From Pontivivens nitratireducens (GTDB taxonomy: Bacteria > Pseudomonadota > Alphaproteobacteria > Rhodobacterales > Rhodobacteraceae), in the NCBI RefSeq assembly GCF_014235845.1, contig NZ_JACJUQ010000005.1, positions 1-64,000 of the forward strand: a stretch of DNA of 64,000 bases, given 5' to 3'. Shown here piece after piece: positions 19,401 through 27,366 of this stretch. The stretch's first letter is position 1. Each line of letters begins with the position of its first letter. Position numbers and translations under genes: made by a program. The notes beneath the pieces were generated by a model. The model made no database searches and was not told where the DNA came from. It worked only from the letters and a program-made list of their open reading frames with translations.

Positions 19401-19949
19401 CGCGTGATGACCTTGGCGGACGTCACGGCCAAGGCGAAGGGCGGGCCCGTTGCTACGAAACTGGCCGGCACCGTTTCGGCCAAGCAGGTGCGCAAATCGG
19501 CGCGGGGCAACCGCTTCGCCTTCGTTTCCTGCTCGGACCCGACGGGCCTCTACGAGGTGACCGTGTTCGGTGACACGCTGGAACAGGCGGGCGATCTGTT
19601 CGATGTGGGCCAGAACATCGTGATGAGCGTCGAGGCCACGATGGAGGGGGACAGCCTGAAACTGCTCGCGCGCGGTGTCACCTCAGCCGAGGATATCGTG
19701 GCGGAGGCCGGAACCGCCGGTCTGAAGATCTATCTCAACGATCAGGACGCCCTCGGCTCCGTCGCCGCGCGTCTGGCCGACAGCGCCACGGGCCCGCGCC
19801 GGGGCAGGGGGCCGGTCAACCTGATCCTGCAACACCCGGACTTGCCGGGCGACGTGGAGATCAGGCTCAAGGACGAATACCGCGTCACGCCGCAGATCAA
19901 GGCGGCGATCAAATCGGCGCAGGGCGTGGTCTATGTGGAGGAATTCTAG
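16422..19949 (+). CDS. dnaE: DNA polymerase III alpha subunit
   Basis: The 1175-residue catalytic subunit of the replicative polymerase. The N-terminal PHP domain begins FIHLRVHSAYSLLEGAL. The polymerase core contains VGPGRGSGAGSLVAY and the catalytic MPDFDIDFCMDRR (about residue 404), followed by YGRDKVGQIITFGAL. A helix-hairpin-helix region and a C-terminal OB domain (about residue 1000-1080, FVSCSDPTGLYEVTVF) complete the DnaE1 layout. Length is as expected for Rhodobacterales. It is transcribed alone, away from the minus-strand gene on its left, and a hairpin lies 30 bases past its stop. Confidence 0.97.
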   Translation: MTTSPRFIHLRVHSAYSLLEGALQVKKLPEMAKAAGMPALAVTDTCNNFAALEFSEVAAKAGLHPIIGTQFPLAYAGPPRPGEKPVEPRSIVLLAQNETGWENLMQLNSCAYLESGDLLPHLTLEELARHSDGLICLTGGALGPLGQLIRDGHAPSAAMLADQLADMFPDRLYIELQRHPVGDATRTQEESASEPGLVQLAYAKNLPLVATNDVHFPVREMYEAHDALLCIADGNYVDQAEPRRRLTEEHYFKSADEMAALFADLPEALENTVEIAHRCAFRVTTRDPILPKFADDEVDELRRQANEGLQNRLAVIPHAVPVEEYQKRLDFELEIIEGMGFPGYFLIVADFIKWAKDHDIPVGPGRGSGAGSLVAYALTITDLDPLRYSLLFERFLNPERVSMPDFDIDFCMDRREEVIRYVQQKYGRDKVGQIITFGALLSKAAVRDVGRVLQMPYMQVDRLSKLIPVEGVKPVSIQQALVDEPRLKEEARQEEVVNRLLTIGSALEGLLRNASTHAAGVVIGDRPLDRLVPLFKDPRSDMPATQFNMKWVEQAGLVKFDFLGLKTLTVIQNALDLLKGQGTPLMDPPEGDDNASKARRAALEINPYDISAIPIDDPLSYELYASAQTVAVFQVESSGMRDALRQMKPTCIEDIIALVALYRPGPMENIPTFCDVKNGRKERALLHPTVDHILDETQGIIVYQEQVMQIAQDMAGYTLGGADMLRRAMGKKIQEAMDAERPKFLAGAAENNVDQAKAQEVWDLLDKFANYGFNKSHAAAYAVVSYQTAWLKANHPVEFMAGVMNCDIHLTDKLSIYKQEIDRLKIGLIPPCVNRAEATFTVKDGQVVYALGGLKNVGVEAMRLITDARRADSADKPFLDLFDFARRVDLKRVGKRPLEMLARAGAFDLLDANRHKVFASLDKLVAYSAATHEEKNSSQGGLFGDAGEDLPAPRLPMPEDWLPTERLAQEHQAIGFYLSGHPLDDYMPPLRRKRVMTLADVTAKAKGGPVATKLAGTVSAKQVRKSARGNRFAFVSCSDPTGLYEVTVFGDTLEQAGDLFDVGQNIVMSVEATMEGDSLKLLARGVTSAEDIVAEAGTAGLKIYLNDQDALGSVAARLADSATGPRRGRGPVNLILQHPDLPGDVEIRLKDEYRVTPQIKAAIKSAQGVVYVEEF

Positions 19950-19978
19950 CTCCGTCGGGATCGGCTAAACGAAATATC

Positions 19979-20003
19979 GGAAGGGGCATATCGCGCCCCT
20001 TCC
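19979..20003 (+). terminator. Probable dnaE terminator hairpin
   Basis: ggaaggggc (19979-19987) pairs perfectly with gccccttcc (19995-20003) around a 7-base loop, starting 30 bases after the dnaE stop. There is no T-tract after it, so termination strength is uncertain. Confidence 0.55.
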
Positions 20004-20110
20004 AAGTTCGCACGGGCAGGGAGGACTCCGTACCGCTTCACCTTGGCCGGAAAAACCCTGCGATACGGTTAATCATGCGCAGGGGCAGACACCTCACAGC
20101 ACCCGAACCG

Positions 20111-21232
20111 CTAGAAAACCGCGCGATAGATTTCGAGCGCGTCCGCATAGGCCACTTCACGCGGATTGTTCACCAGAAGGCGCGTTTGCTTCATGGCATC
20201 ACGGGCCAGACCTTCCAGATGATGTTCCCCGACACCGACATCGCGCAGGGTCGTGACCAGCCCTATCTCTGGCGCGAGCGCACGAAATCCGTCGGCCAGC
20301 GTAACCCCGTCCTCGAAGAGGATCCGCGCCAATTCATCATATGGCTCTGAGGCCTGAGGAGCATTGAATGCCAGAACTTCCGACAGGACGAGGCAGTTGG
20401 ACAATCCGTGCGGCACATGAAACTGACCGCCCAGCGGATAGGCCAGCGCATGGACCGCCGCCACCGGCGCGTTGGCAAATGCCTGCCCGGCGAGGCAGGA
20501 GCCCAATAGCATGGCGCCGCGCGCGTCCGCATCATCGGGATGGCTGCACACGCGCTTGATATTGCCCCCCAACAGCCGCAAAGCCTCTCGCGCGAGAGCG
20601 TCCGAAACCGGGTTCTTTTTCAATTTCGAGGTATAGGCCTCAATCGCATGAACCATCGCGTCCACGCCCGTCGCCGCAGTCACCGAGCGGGGCAGCCCAA
20701 GGGTCAGATCAGGATCGAGCAGCGCAATGTCCGGTAGCAGAACCTCACTGACCACGCCCATTTTTTCCTGCGTGCGCGTCGTCAGGATCGAAATCGGCGT
20801 AACCTCCGATCCCGTGCCTGCCGTCGTCGGCACAAGAATCAACGGCAACCGCGCGCCGGTGACATTTCCCACGCCGTACATTTGCGCCAAAGGCTGAGAA
20901 CTGCACAATCGCACGGCGACCAGCTTCGCGATGTCGAGCGAAGATCCCCCACCGATCGACACGATTCCGTCGCACCCGACAAGCTGCTTCAGCGCATCCT
21001 CCAACATATCCTCGGTCGGATCAGGACTGGTGCCGTCATAGATGCTCACCTTCAACCCCGCAGAGTGCATTGATTTTTCAGCGGATTTCGTGAGGCTCAG
21101 CTCCCTCACCGTGCGGTCTGTCACCAGGCCCACATGCTGCACGCCCAATTCTGCTGCAAGGGCACCCAGCCGATCCGACGCTCCTGCCGCAAAGACGATC
21201 CGTCCTGTCGTTGAGAAGGTAAATTCCTGCAT
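20111..21232 (-). CDS. Iron-containing alcohol dehydrogenase
   Basis: A 373-residue group III (Fe-ADH) dehydrogenase that should reduce or oxidise an alcohol/aldehyde pair with NAD(P). Motifs are the nucleotide-binding IVSIGGGSSLDIAK, VPTTAGTGSEVTPI and the metal-ligand segment with conserved histidines AAVHALAYPLGGQFHVPHG, with a further aspartate/histidine region at GVDAMVHAIEAY. The exact substrate cannot be read from sequence; relatives include maleylacetate reductases, lactaldehyde reductase and 1,3-propanediol dehydrogenases. It stands alone, convergent with dnaE, and starts about 110 bases before the tRNA-Gln gene on the other strand. Confidence 0.88.
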   Translation of the reverse strand: MQEFTFSTTGRIVFAAGASDRLGALAAELGVQHVGLVTDRTVRELSLTKSAEKSMHSAGLKVSIYDGTSPDPTEDMLEDALKQLVGCDGIVSIGGGSSLDIAKLVAVRLCSSQPLAQMYGVGNVTGARLPLILVPTTAGTGSEVTPISILTTRTQEKMGVVSEVLLPDIALLDPDLTLGLPRSVTAATGVDAMVHAIEAYTSKLKKNPVSDALAREALRLLGGNIKRVCSHPDDADARGAMLLGSCLAGQAFANAPVAAVHALAYPLGGQFHVPHGLSNCLVLSEVLAFNAPQASEPYDELARILFEDGVTLADGFRALAPEIGLVTTLRDVGVGEHHLEGLARDAMKQTRLLVNNPREVAYADALEIYRAVF

Positions 21233-21342
21233 GTCGTAGGCTCCCTGTCCGCAGATACGACCCTCAAGACTGATCGCAGCTTTCTGAGGGCATTTTCCAC
21301 TTGCAGCCCCGTTCCGCCACCACTAATAACCCCCTGACCTGT

Positions 21343-21417
21343 TGGGGTGTAGCCAAGCGGTAAGGCATCGGTTTTTGGTACCGTGTATCGTAGGTTCGAA
21401 TCCTACCACCCCAGCCA
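21343..21417 (+). tRNA. tRNA-Gln (anticodon UUG)
   Basis: A full cloverleaf can be drawn: acceptor stem TGGGGTG/CACCCCA, D arm GCC-AAGCGGTAA-GGC, anticodon loop TTTTGGT with anticodon TTG, T arm GTAGG-TTCGAAT-CCTAC and an encoded GCCA 3' end. The outer anticodon-stem pair (T-T) is mismatched. The sequence closely follows E. coli tRNA-Gln in layout. It lies alone between the alcohol dehydrogenase and the first polyamine-type ABC operon. Confidence 0.96.
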
Positions 21418-21801
21418 GGCTTTCCAAGCCATTGTAATTATTTAGAGAAACGGCTTTTCGCCATCCACATCCTCTCACTGCGATAGATGGGTGTGATTCA
21501 CTTGTGCGATACGCCCGCTTTCAGTTCTAAGCAACATGATCCTTTCGGCTCCATCAGGAGCCTAGAGAATGAGATTGCAGACCCGGTCCATCGCCGCGGT
21601 GCGGTCTATGTCTGCCGACGTCGTATTCCATCGAGCAATACCCGTGAATTAGGCGACTCAGTGGGCAGCAGGTCACGTGTTGCCGCGCTTTCAGATGCGA
21701 TTGCGTGCTATCGGAGCGCGTCATGGCTTCGTCACGTAAAAAGTGGACATTGCGCGTCGGCCTTGCATTAATGCGGCAACTTCAAATCAAAGGAACTTAT
21801 C
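21418..21801. other. Intergenic region after tRNA-Gln, no convincing gene
   Basis: This 384-base region should contain the promoter of the ABC operon that starts at 21802. A 94-codon frame (21487-21771) has no family look and an unusual composition, so I do not call it. A 10-bp perfect palindrome, GCATTAATGC (21765-21774), sits 27 bases upstream of the first ABC gene, inside the wider inverted repeat TTGC-N9-GCAA (21763-21779). It could be an operator. No copy of the tRNA 3' end was seen here. Confidence 0.45.
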
Positions 21802-22869
21802 ATGGGTACGAAATCCGGCTTGCTGACCACGACGGTTTTGATCACGGCGATGTCCGTAGCCGCTGCCAATGCGGAAACGCTGCGTTTGCTGACCTGGGGC
21901 GGGTATGCACCTGATGATGTGATCGAGATGTTCGAGGCGGAAACCGGTCATTCTGTCGAGGTGACGACCTCCAACAACGAGGAAATGATCGCGAAGCTGC
22001 GGGCCACGAATGGCGGCGGTTTCGATCTGGCGCAACCCAGCCAGGATCGCATTACCAGCGCGCAGGAGGAGTTCGGCATCTACAAGCCGATCGATATGTC
22101 ACGTGTCGATGCCGAGCAGTTCATCCCTTCGATGCTGAGCGCGACCGCGGATAACACCACGCTCGACGGTGAGGTTTATGGCCTGCCGCATGTCTGGGGC
22201 ACCAGCGGCCTGGTGGTGAACACTGCCGAGGCGGGCGATGTGACGGATTACATGGACCTGTGCGATGAGGCGGTCGCAGGCCGCGTGTCGTATCGGTTGA
22301 AGCGGCCGACGCTGATCGGCTTTGCCTATTCGATGGGGCTTGACCCATTTGCGGCATATGGCGACACCGACAGCTATCAGGCCATTCTGGATGAGGTCGA
22401 GCAGACGTTGATCGACTGCAAGGACAACGTCAAAACCTATTGGGATGGCGGCGACGAGATCAAGAACCTGCTGCGGTCAGGTGAGGTGGTCGCGGCGATG
22501 GCATGGGACACGGGCGGCTGGCAGTTGAACGCCGACAACCCTGATATCACCTTCGTCGCGCCCGAGGCCGGTGCCCTGGGCTGGATCGACACATTCGTCC
22601 TGCCGGCGCGCGGTCGGGCGGATGATGCGGCTTACGACTGGATTAACTTCGTGATGCGCCCTGATATAGCGGCGATGATCACGAACACCGCAGGTAACTT
22701 CACCGCTGCCGTCGGTGGCGACGAAGGTGTCAGCGCCGAGTTGAAGGCCCGCTATCAGGGCAGCTTCGATCAGGCAGCGATCGACAACATCAAGTGGTAT
22801 CCGCCGGTTCCTGCCGGGTTGGAAACGCTCGAAGGTGCCGCGCTGGACCGGATCAACGCCGCGAACTGA
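21802..22869 (+). CDS. ABC transporter substrate-binding protein, polyamine (PotD/PotF) class
   Basis: A 355-residue periplasmic binding protein with a signal peptide (residues 1-24, ending AAANA). It follows the PotD/PotF pattern: ETLRLLTWGGYAPDDVIEMFEAETG, FDLAQPSQDRI, YGLPHVWGTSGLVVN, VAAMAWDTGGWQLN and WINFVMRPDIAAMITN. It is the first gene of a four-gene ABC operon (binding protein, ATPase, two permeases). The operon differs from potFGHI further right, so the ligand may be another small amine or amino-acid derivative; it cannot be fixed from sequence. An intergenic hairpin follows it. Confidence 0.85.
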   Translation: MGTKSGLLTTTVLITAMSVAAANAETLRLLTWGGYAPDDVIEMFEAETGHSVEVTTSNNEEMIAKLRATNGGGFDLAQPSQDRITSAQEEFGIYKPIDMSRVDAEQFIPSMLSATADNTTLDGEVYGLPHVWGTSGLVVNTAEAGDVTDYMDLCDEAVAGRVSYRLKRPTLIGFAYSMGLDPFAAYGDTDSYQAILDEVEQTLIDCKDNVKTYWDGGDEIKNLLRSGEVVAAMAWDTGGWQLNADNPDITFVAPEAGALGWIDTFVLPARGRADDAAYDWINFVMRPDIAAMITNTAGNFTAAVGGDEGVSAELKARYQGSFDQAAIDNIKWYPPVPAGLETLEGAALDRINAAN

Positions 22870-22892
22870 GCGATCCGAAAATATGATGACGG

Positions 22893-22915
22893 GAAGGGCG
22901 CAATCCGCGCCCTTC
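22893..22915 (+). promoter_or_regulatory. Intercistronic hairpin after the binding-protein gene
   Basis: gaagggcgc (22893-22901) pairs perfectly with gcgcccttc (22907-22915) around a 5-base loop, in the 70-base gap before the ATPase gene. Such hairpins commonly stabilise the binding-protein end of the message or partly stop transcription, so that the binding protein is made in excess. A weak terminator is the alternative. Confidence 0.6.
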
Positions 22916-22939
22916 TTCGTTGAATGAAAGACACTGCAC

Positions 22940-24031
22940 ATGCCCGCAACCCCCGACCTGCAATGCATCGAACTAACCAAGGATTTCAGCGATTTTCGTG
23001 CTGTCGATCAGGTGAGCTTCGATGTTCCCCCCGGTTCCTTCTTCTCGATCCTGGGCCCGTCCGGGTGTGGCAAGACAACCTTGCTGCGGATGATCGCGGG
23101 GTTTCAGTTCCCCACCAGCGGCGATCTGAAGATCAAGGGCAAGTCGATGATCGGCGTTGGGCCGAACAAGCGTCCGGTCTCGATGGTGTTTCAACATCTG
23201 GCGCTGTTCCCGATGATGAATATAGGGGAGAATGTCGGCTTCGGCCTGCGACAGCGCGGCGTGAACAAGACGGAGATCAAGCAGCGGGTGGAGCGTGTGC
23301 TGGACCGGGTCGGCCTGCCCGGCATCACCGAACGACAGGTCAGTCAGTTGTCCGGCGGGCAGAAGCAGCGCGTCGCCATCGCGCGGTGCATGGTGCTGGA
23401 ACCGGACGTTCTGCTGCTGGACGAACCGCTGGGCGCGCTGGATCTGAAGCTGCGCGAGCATATGAAGATCGAGCTGAAATCGCTGCAATCAGCCTTCAAC
23501 ACCACATTCGTCTATATCACCCATGACCAGTCCGAGGCGTTGGTGATGAGCGACAAGATCGCCGTGATGAACAAGGGCCGTTTCGACCAGATCGGCACGG
23601 CGCGCGAATTGTACTACGACCCCAACAGCGCCTTCGTGGCCGGCTTCGTCGGGGATGCGAACCGTTTCGAGGGGAAGATCACCGCCGTGAACGGGGACGC
23701 CGTGACGATGGTTACGGACAACGGATCGCACCTGAAGGCCTGCACGATCACGGAGCGTGTGACCAAGGGACAGCACGTACAGATCTTCATCCGGCCCGAG
23801 GCGATCCAACTGACGCTTGAGGCCGTTGCGGATGCTGACGAGTACACGATCGAGAGCGTTCTGTTCAACGGGGCCAACAGCCTGGCCATCCTGCGCGATC
23901 CGGCCACGGGTGATCTGCTCAACGTCACGCTGCCGCAAACCGGGGCGTTTCTGGGATTGGGCAAGGGCGACAGGGTTTATGCGCGATGGGAACCGGAGCA
24001 GGCCAGATGCTATCCGGGCGAGGGTCGCTAG
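22940..24031 (+). CDS. ABC transporter ATP-binding protein, PotA-like
   Basis: A 363-residue ATPase with Walker A GPSGCGKTT, Q-loop region VFQHLALFPMMN, signature LSGGQKQRVAIAR, Walker B VLLLDEPLGALD and the switch histidine in YITHDQSEAL. A C-terminal TOBE-type regulatory domain follows (about residue 270-350, QIFIRPEAIQL). This is the PotA/FbpC layout. It energises the two permeases downstream. The Shine-Dalgarno site is weak (GAAAG about 9 bases away). The stop TAG lies one base before the next ATG. Confidence 0.9.
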   Translation: MPATPDLQCIELTKDFSDFRAVDQVSFDVPPGSFFSILGPSGCGKTTLLRMIAGFQFPTSGDLKIKGKSMIGVGPNKRPVSMVFQHLALFPMMNIGENVGFGLRQRGVNKTEIKQRVERVLDRVGLPGITERQVSQLSGGQKQRVAIARCMVLEPDVLLLDEPLGALDLKLREHMKIELKSLQSAFNTTFVYITHDQSEALVMSDKIAVMNKGRFDQIGTARELYYDPNSAFVAGFVGDANRFEGKITAVNGDAVTMVTDNGSHLKACTITERVTKGQHVQIFIRPEAIQLTLEAVADADEYTIESVLFNGANSLAILRDPATGDLLNVTLPQTGAFLGLGKGDRVYARWEPEQARCYPGEGR

Positions 24032-24032
24032 G

Positions 24033-24896
24033 ATGACCTCGGACAGATCGAAACTGGGATTCTACCTGCTGCTGGCGCCGCTTTTGCTATGGCTGGTGCT
24101 GCTGATCATCCTGCCGCATATCGGACTGTTCTTCGTGTCCATAAGTGAGAAGGTGGGTGTTCGGGAGTACGAGACGGGCTTGGGCAACTACGCTGTCTTT
24201 TTCAATGAGCCGCTCTATTGGCGGACATTCGCACGCACCGCGATCATGTCGATTTCGACCACCGCGCTGACACTGATACTGGGTTTTCCCATCGCGTATT
24301 ACATCGCGAAGATGACGCGCGGGCGCACGAAGACCACCTTGTTCCTGATGTGTCTGATCCCGTTCTGGGTGTCCGAACTGGTGCGCACATTCGGGTGGAT
24401 GATCCTGTTGCGCGAAACGGGAATTGTGTCCAATGCGCTGCAATATCTTGGCCTGACGGCGGGGCCGGTCGAGTTTTTGTACAATGACGCGGCGATCATG
24501 GTGGGGTTGGTCTATACCTCGATCCTGTTCATGATCGTACCGCTGGTCACTACGCTGGACAGCCTTGACGACAGCATGATTGAGGCGGGATACGATCTGG
24601 GCGGCACCGGCGTTTCGATCCTGCGTGAGATCATTATTCCCCACGCAATTCCCGGCATCGTTTCGGGCTGCATCGTTGTGTTCATGCTGTCGCTGGGCAA
24701 CTACCTGACGCCGATCCTGCTGGGGGGTAAGGACAGCCTGTGGTTTACCGGGCTGATCTACACGCAGTTCATCACACGCTTTAACTGGGAGCTCGGCTCC
24801 GCCTTCGGGTTCCTGCTGCTGGCGCTGTCCTCGGGTATCGTCTTCGTCGGGTTGAAGCTGTCGCGTCAAACCCTGTCAGAAACGATGGGGCGTTGA
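24033..24896 (+). CDS. ABC transporter permease, PotB/PotH class
   Basis: A 287-residue inner-membrane permease with six predicted membrane segments, starting LGFYLLLAPLLLWLVLLIILPHIGLFF. The cytoplasmic EAA loop is visible as EAGYDLGGTGVSILREIIIPHAIPG. I chose the ATG at 24033, which follows the ATPase stop by one base; the longer frame upstream lies inside the ATPase gene. AGGGT about 8 bases upstream may serve as ribosome site. It forms the channel with the next permease. Confidence 0.88.
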   Translation: MTSDRSKLGFYLLLAPLLLWLVLLIILPHIGLFFVSISEKVGVREYETGLGNYAVFFNEPLYWRTFARTAIMSISTTALTLILGFPIAYYIAKMTRGRTKTTLFLMCLIPFWVSELVRTFGWMILLRETGIVSNALQYLGLTAGPVEFLYNDAAIMVGLVYTSILFMIVPLVTTLDSLDDSMIEAGYDLGGTGVSILREIIIPHAIPGIVSGCIVVFMLSLGNYLTPILLGGKDSLWFTGLIYTQFITRFNWELGSAFGFLLLALSSGIVFVGLKLSRQTLSETMGR

Positions 24897-24897
24897 G

Positions 24898-25758
24898 ATG
24901 ATCCCGACCGTACCGCAATCGGGCGTTCTGAAATGGTCCTACCGGGCCTATGTGACGTTGTTCTTTGTCTATCTCGCCCTGCCGCTCAGCGTGGTGTGCG
25001 CCTTCGCGTTCAACGACAGCGTGTTTCCCTCCCTGCCGTGGGAGGGCTTCACGCTGGATTGGTTCTTTGGCGATGAGGCGCCCTTCATCGGCGTGTTCCA
25101 CGAACGCTCGATCCTGCGATCCATCGGAACGTCGGCCTTTGTCGCGGTCTGGGTGGCGGGCATGGCGGTTTCCGTGGGAACCTGCAACGCGTTCCTGTTC
25201 GTGCGGCACAGCTTTCGCGGGCAGGGGGTTCTTTATATTCTGATGCTGCTGCCGCTGATTATTCCGGGCGTCATTCTGGGGATTTCGATCCTGGTCTTTT
25301 CCAGCTCTGTCGCCAACACGTTGGAGGATGCGACCGGCCTGTGGTTCGACGGTCTGCGGCCGGGGCTGATCCTCGTCATTCTGGGGCAGTTCTCGTTCAT
25401 CACGACCTTTGCGACGCTGGTCATTTCCGCCCGGTTGCAGAAGTTCGATCAAAGCCTGGAGGAAGCGGCCCTGAATCTGGGCGCCACGAAATGGGGCGCG
25501 GTCCGGCAGGTCACTCTGCCGTTCCTGCTGCCCGCCATTCTGGGGGCCGGTGTCGTTTCGGTGCTGATGAGCTTTGAGAACTTCAACACGACGCTGATGC
25601 TGGTCGGGTCGGATTCGCCGCTGACCATCACGATGTTCGACAAGCTCAAGCATGGCTCGACCCCGGTCCTGAACGCGGTTTCGCTGCTGCTGATCGTCTG
25701 TTCCGCCATTCTGGGCCTTATGTCCCTGCTGTTTCAGGGGCGCGGGAGTAAGGGCTGA
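24898..25758 (+). CDS. ABC transporter permease, PotC/PotI class
   Basis: A 286-residue permease with six predicted membrane segments. It begins with a membrane anchor (AYVTLFFVYLALPLSVVCAFAF) and has the EAA loop EEAALNLGATKWGAVRQVTLPFLLP. The start ATG lies one base after the previous stop. It is the last gene of this ABC operon; a large GC-rich hairpin (25790-25836) follows. Together the four genes give a complete importer. Confidence 0.88.
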   Translation: MIPTVPQSGVLKWSYRAYVTLFFVYLALPLSVVCAFAFNDSVFPSLPWEGFTLDWFFGDEAPFIGVFHERSILRSIGTSAFVAVWVAGMAVSVGTCNAFLFVRHSFRGQGVLYILMLLPLIIPGVILGISILVFSSSVANTLEDATGLWFDGLRPGLILVILGQFSFITTFATLVISARLQKFDQSLEEAALNLGATKWGAVRQVTLPFLLPAILGAGVVSVLMSFENFNTTLMLVGSDSPLTITMFDKLKHGSTPVLNAVSLLLIVCSAILGLMSLLFQGRGSKG

Positions 25759-25789
25759 CAGAGTGCTGGGCCGGATCGGTCCTATATAT

Positions 25790-25836
25790 GCCGGCGTGTG
25801 GGCATGGCCTGAACTTGTCATGCCCACCCTGCCGGC
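25790..25836 (+). terminator. Large two-part hairpin after the ABC operon
   Basis: GTGGGCATG (25798-25806) pairs perfectly with CATGCCCAC (25819-25827) around a 12-base loop. Outside it GCCGGC (25790-25795) pairs with GCCGGC (25831-25836). There is no T-tract. It lies 31 bases past the ABC stop and 13 bases before the next start, so it may end the ABC transcript or act in the leader of the metal-related cluster. Confidence 0.5.
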
Positions 25837-25849
25837 CTAGTTATCGGGA

Positions 25850-26182
25850 ATGCGCAGGTTCCTCGCCTCTCTACTGGTTTTCGCTCTGCTCCTTGCGGTG
25901 CAGATGGATGTCGTACACGCGTTGGACCAAGGGCATGGCGATATGCCCGTGTCTGTTCAAATGCCTCTGCCTGCTCAAACGGATATGCATCAACTGAATG
26001 CGGATGAGTCCTGTTGCGAGACGTCAGGCGCGCATGCGAATTCTTGCCTGAGCGATATTGCGAACCCTCAGTACACTGCGATCACCGCATCGGGAACGCG
26101 TATCGTAAGGTTCAGTCCGTTTCAGGGGCGCACGCCTGTCACGTTCAGCCCCGATGGCCCTATCGACCCTCCCAAAGCCTGA
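25850..26182 (+). CDS. Small secreted His/Met/Cys-rich protein of unknown function
   Basis: A 110-residue protein with a clear signal peptide (about residues 1-24, RRFLASLLVFALLLAVQ). The mature part is short and rich in possible metal ligands: HGDMP, MPLPAQTDMH, ESCCETSGAHANSC. I do not recognise a named family. It is followed at 61 bases by a CopG-like DUF411 gene, so a role in periplasmic copper handling is plausible but is inference from composition and context. The rest (TRIVRFSPFQGRTP) looks unstructured. It could instead be a small secreted protein unrelated to metals. Confidence 0.55.
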   Translation: MRRFLASLLVFALLLAVQMDVVHALDQGHGDMPVSVQMPLPAQTDMHQLNADESCCETSGAHANSCLSDIANPQYTAITASGTRIVRFSPFQGRTPVTFSPDGPIDPPKA

Positions 26183-26243
26183 TCCCTATCGAACCTGATC
26201 TGTCGCGCCGGTGGCGGGGCATCTGTAGATATGAGGATCTTCA

Positions 26244-26735
26244 ATGACAAATCGACGAGCTTTTCTGACTCTGCTGGGCGGTGGCGCCCTGACGAGCGCA
26301 TTCACACCGGCGCTGGCAAATGCCGCCTCCGCACTGCCGGGCAACGACATTCACGTGCTGGCGGCACCGGGCTGTGGCTGTTGCCATGCCTGGGCCGATC
26401 TGGCGCGATTGCTTGGTTATGACGTGACGGTGGCGGAACTGGTGGAACCCGATGCGCAAAAATCGGCGCTGGGTGTGCCGCTGCGGTTGGCCTCCTGTCA
26501 TACCGCGCTGTCGGGGGGATATATCTTTGAGGGGCATGTGCCCTTCGCAGCGCTCGCCGCTGTGTTGCGGGACCGCCCTGCCATCACTGGCCTTGCCGTG
26601 CCGGGTATGCCCGTGGGGTCCCCGGGAATGGGTGACGATCCGAACGCACGCTTCGACGTGATCGCATTCGGAGGCGACGCGGCAGACGGGCGGGTGTTCT
26701 ATCGCGCGGGCTCCGAAGCCCCGTTCGCGGGGTGA
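26244..26735 (+). CDS. CopG-like DUF411 periplasmic metal-binding protein
   Basis: The 163-residue protein has an N-terminal signal with a twin arginine (NRRAFLTLLGGGALTS), so export by Tat or Sec is expected. The DUF411 domain shows the CxCC motif (APGCGCCH), SCHTALSGGYIFEGHVP and GLAVPGMPVGSPGMG, all hallmarks of the family. Copper-resistance CopG belongs to DUF411 and uses its CxCC cysteines to hold copper. Binding here is inferred from those residues. It sits between a metal-ligand-rich small protein and a cytochrome c gene that starts 4 bases after its stop. Confidence 0.85.
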   Translation: MTNRRAFLTLLGGGALTSAFTPALANAASALPGNDIHVLAAPGCGCCHAWADLARLLGYDVTVAELVEPDAQKSALGVPLRLASCHTALSGGYIFEGHVPFAALAAVLRDRPAITGLAVPGMPVGSPGMGDDPNARFDVIAFGGDAADGRVFYRAGSEAPFAG

Positions 26736-26739
26736 GCGG

Positions 26740-27216
26740 ATGCGTATCGCAGTCGTTTCACTGGCCGCCCTCGCTTTGATCGCGGGGGCTGGCTATTGGG
26801 CCATGTCCGGTTCCGACGGTTCGTCACCGACGGTGCAATTGTATCCGGAGGACCGGCAAAGAACTGCGAACGGGCGGCGGATCTATCGGCAGTCCTGCGC
26901 CTCGTGCCATGGTCGCGAGCTGGAGGGGCAACCCGAGTGGAGGAAAGCGGGCCCCGACGGTCTGATGCCCGCCCCACCGCATGATGAGACGGGCCATACC
27001 TGGCACCATGCCGACGCGGTGCTGTTCACGCTGACCCGCGATGGGCTGGGGGCGATTCTGGGTGAAAACGCGTCCTATACCTCGGCCATGCCGGCCTTTG
27101 GCGACAGCCTGACGGATGAGGAGATCGTGGACGTGCTGTCCTATATCAAATCGACGTGGCCCGAGGATATTCGGGCAACCCATGACGACATCAATGCGCG
27201 CGCCGCGAACGGCTAG
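26740..27216 (+). CDS. Class I c-type cytochrome, membrane-anchored or secreted
   Basis: A 158-residue monohaem cytochrome c with an N-terminal hydrophobic segment (VVSLAALALIAGAGYWAM), one haem site CASCH and a likely axial methionine in TSAMPAFGDSL, followed by the C-terminal helix DEEIVDVLSYIKSTWP. Proteins of this type accept or donate electrons in the periplasm. It starts 4 bases after the DUF411 gene, so the two are almost surely co-transcribed. The partner oxidase or reductase is not evident. Confidence 0.88.
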   Translation: MRIAVVSLAALALIAGAGYWAMSGSDGSSPTVQLYPEDRQRTANGRRIYRQSCASCHGRELEGQPEWRKAGPDGLMPAPPHDETGHTWHHADAVLFTLTRDGLGAILGENASYTSAMPAFGDSLTDEEIVDVLSYIKSTWPEDIRATHDDINARAANG

Positions 27217-27366
27217 GCCGATCGTTCTGACCGGTGCGGCATTCATGACCGGTCGCTTCCACCCCAGTCGATGCGGTGGAGGCGGCCAAGTTGCCGAGCC
27301 GATGCCGCGACATACCATGAATACGAGACTCGAAATTTCATAACCGACTTTGCAAAGGAAAATACG

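Noticed and set aside
21487-21771. A 94-codon open frame after tRNA-Gln
   Set aside because: No ribosome site, no family similarity and a codon use unlike the neighbours. I treated the region as intergenic.
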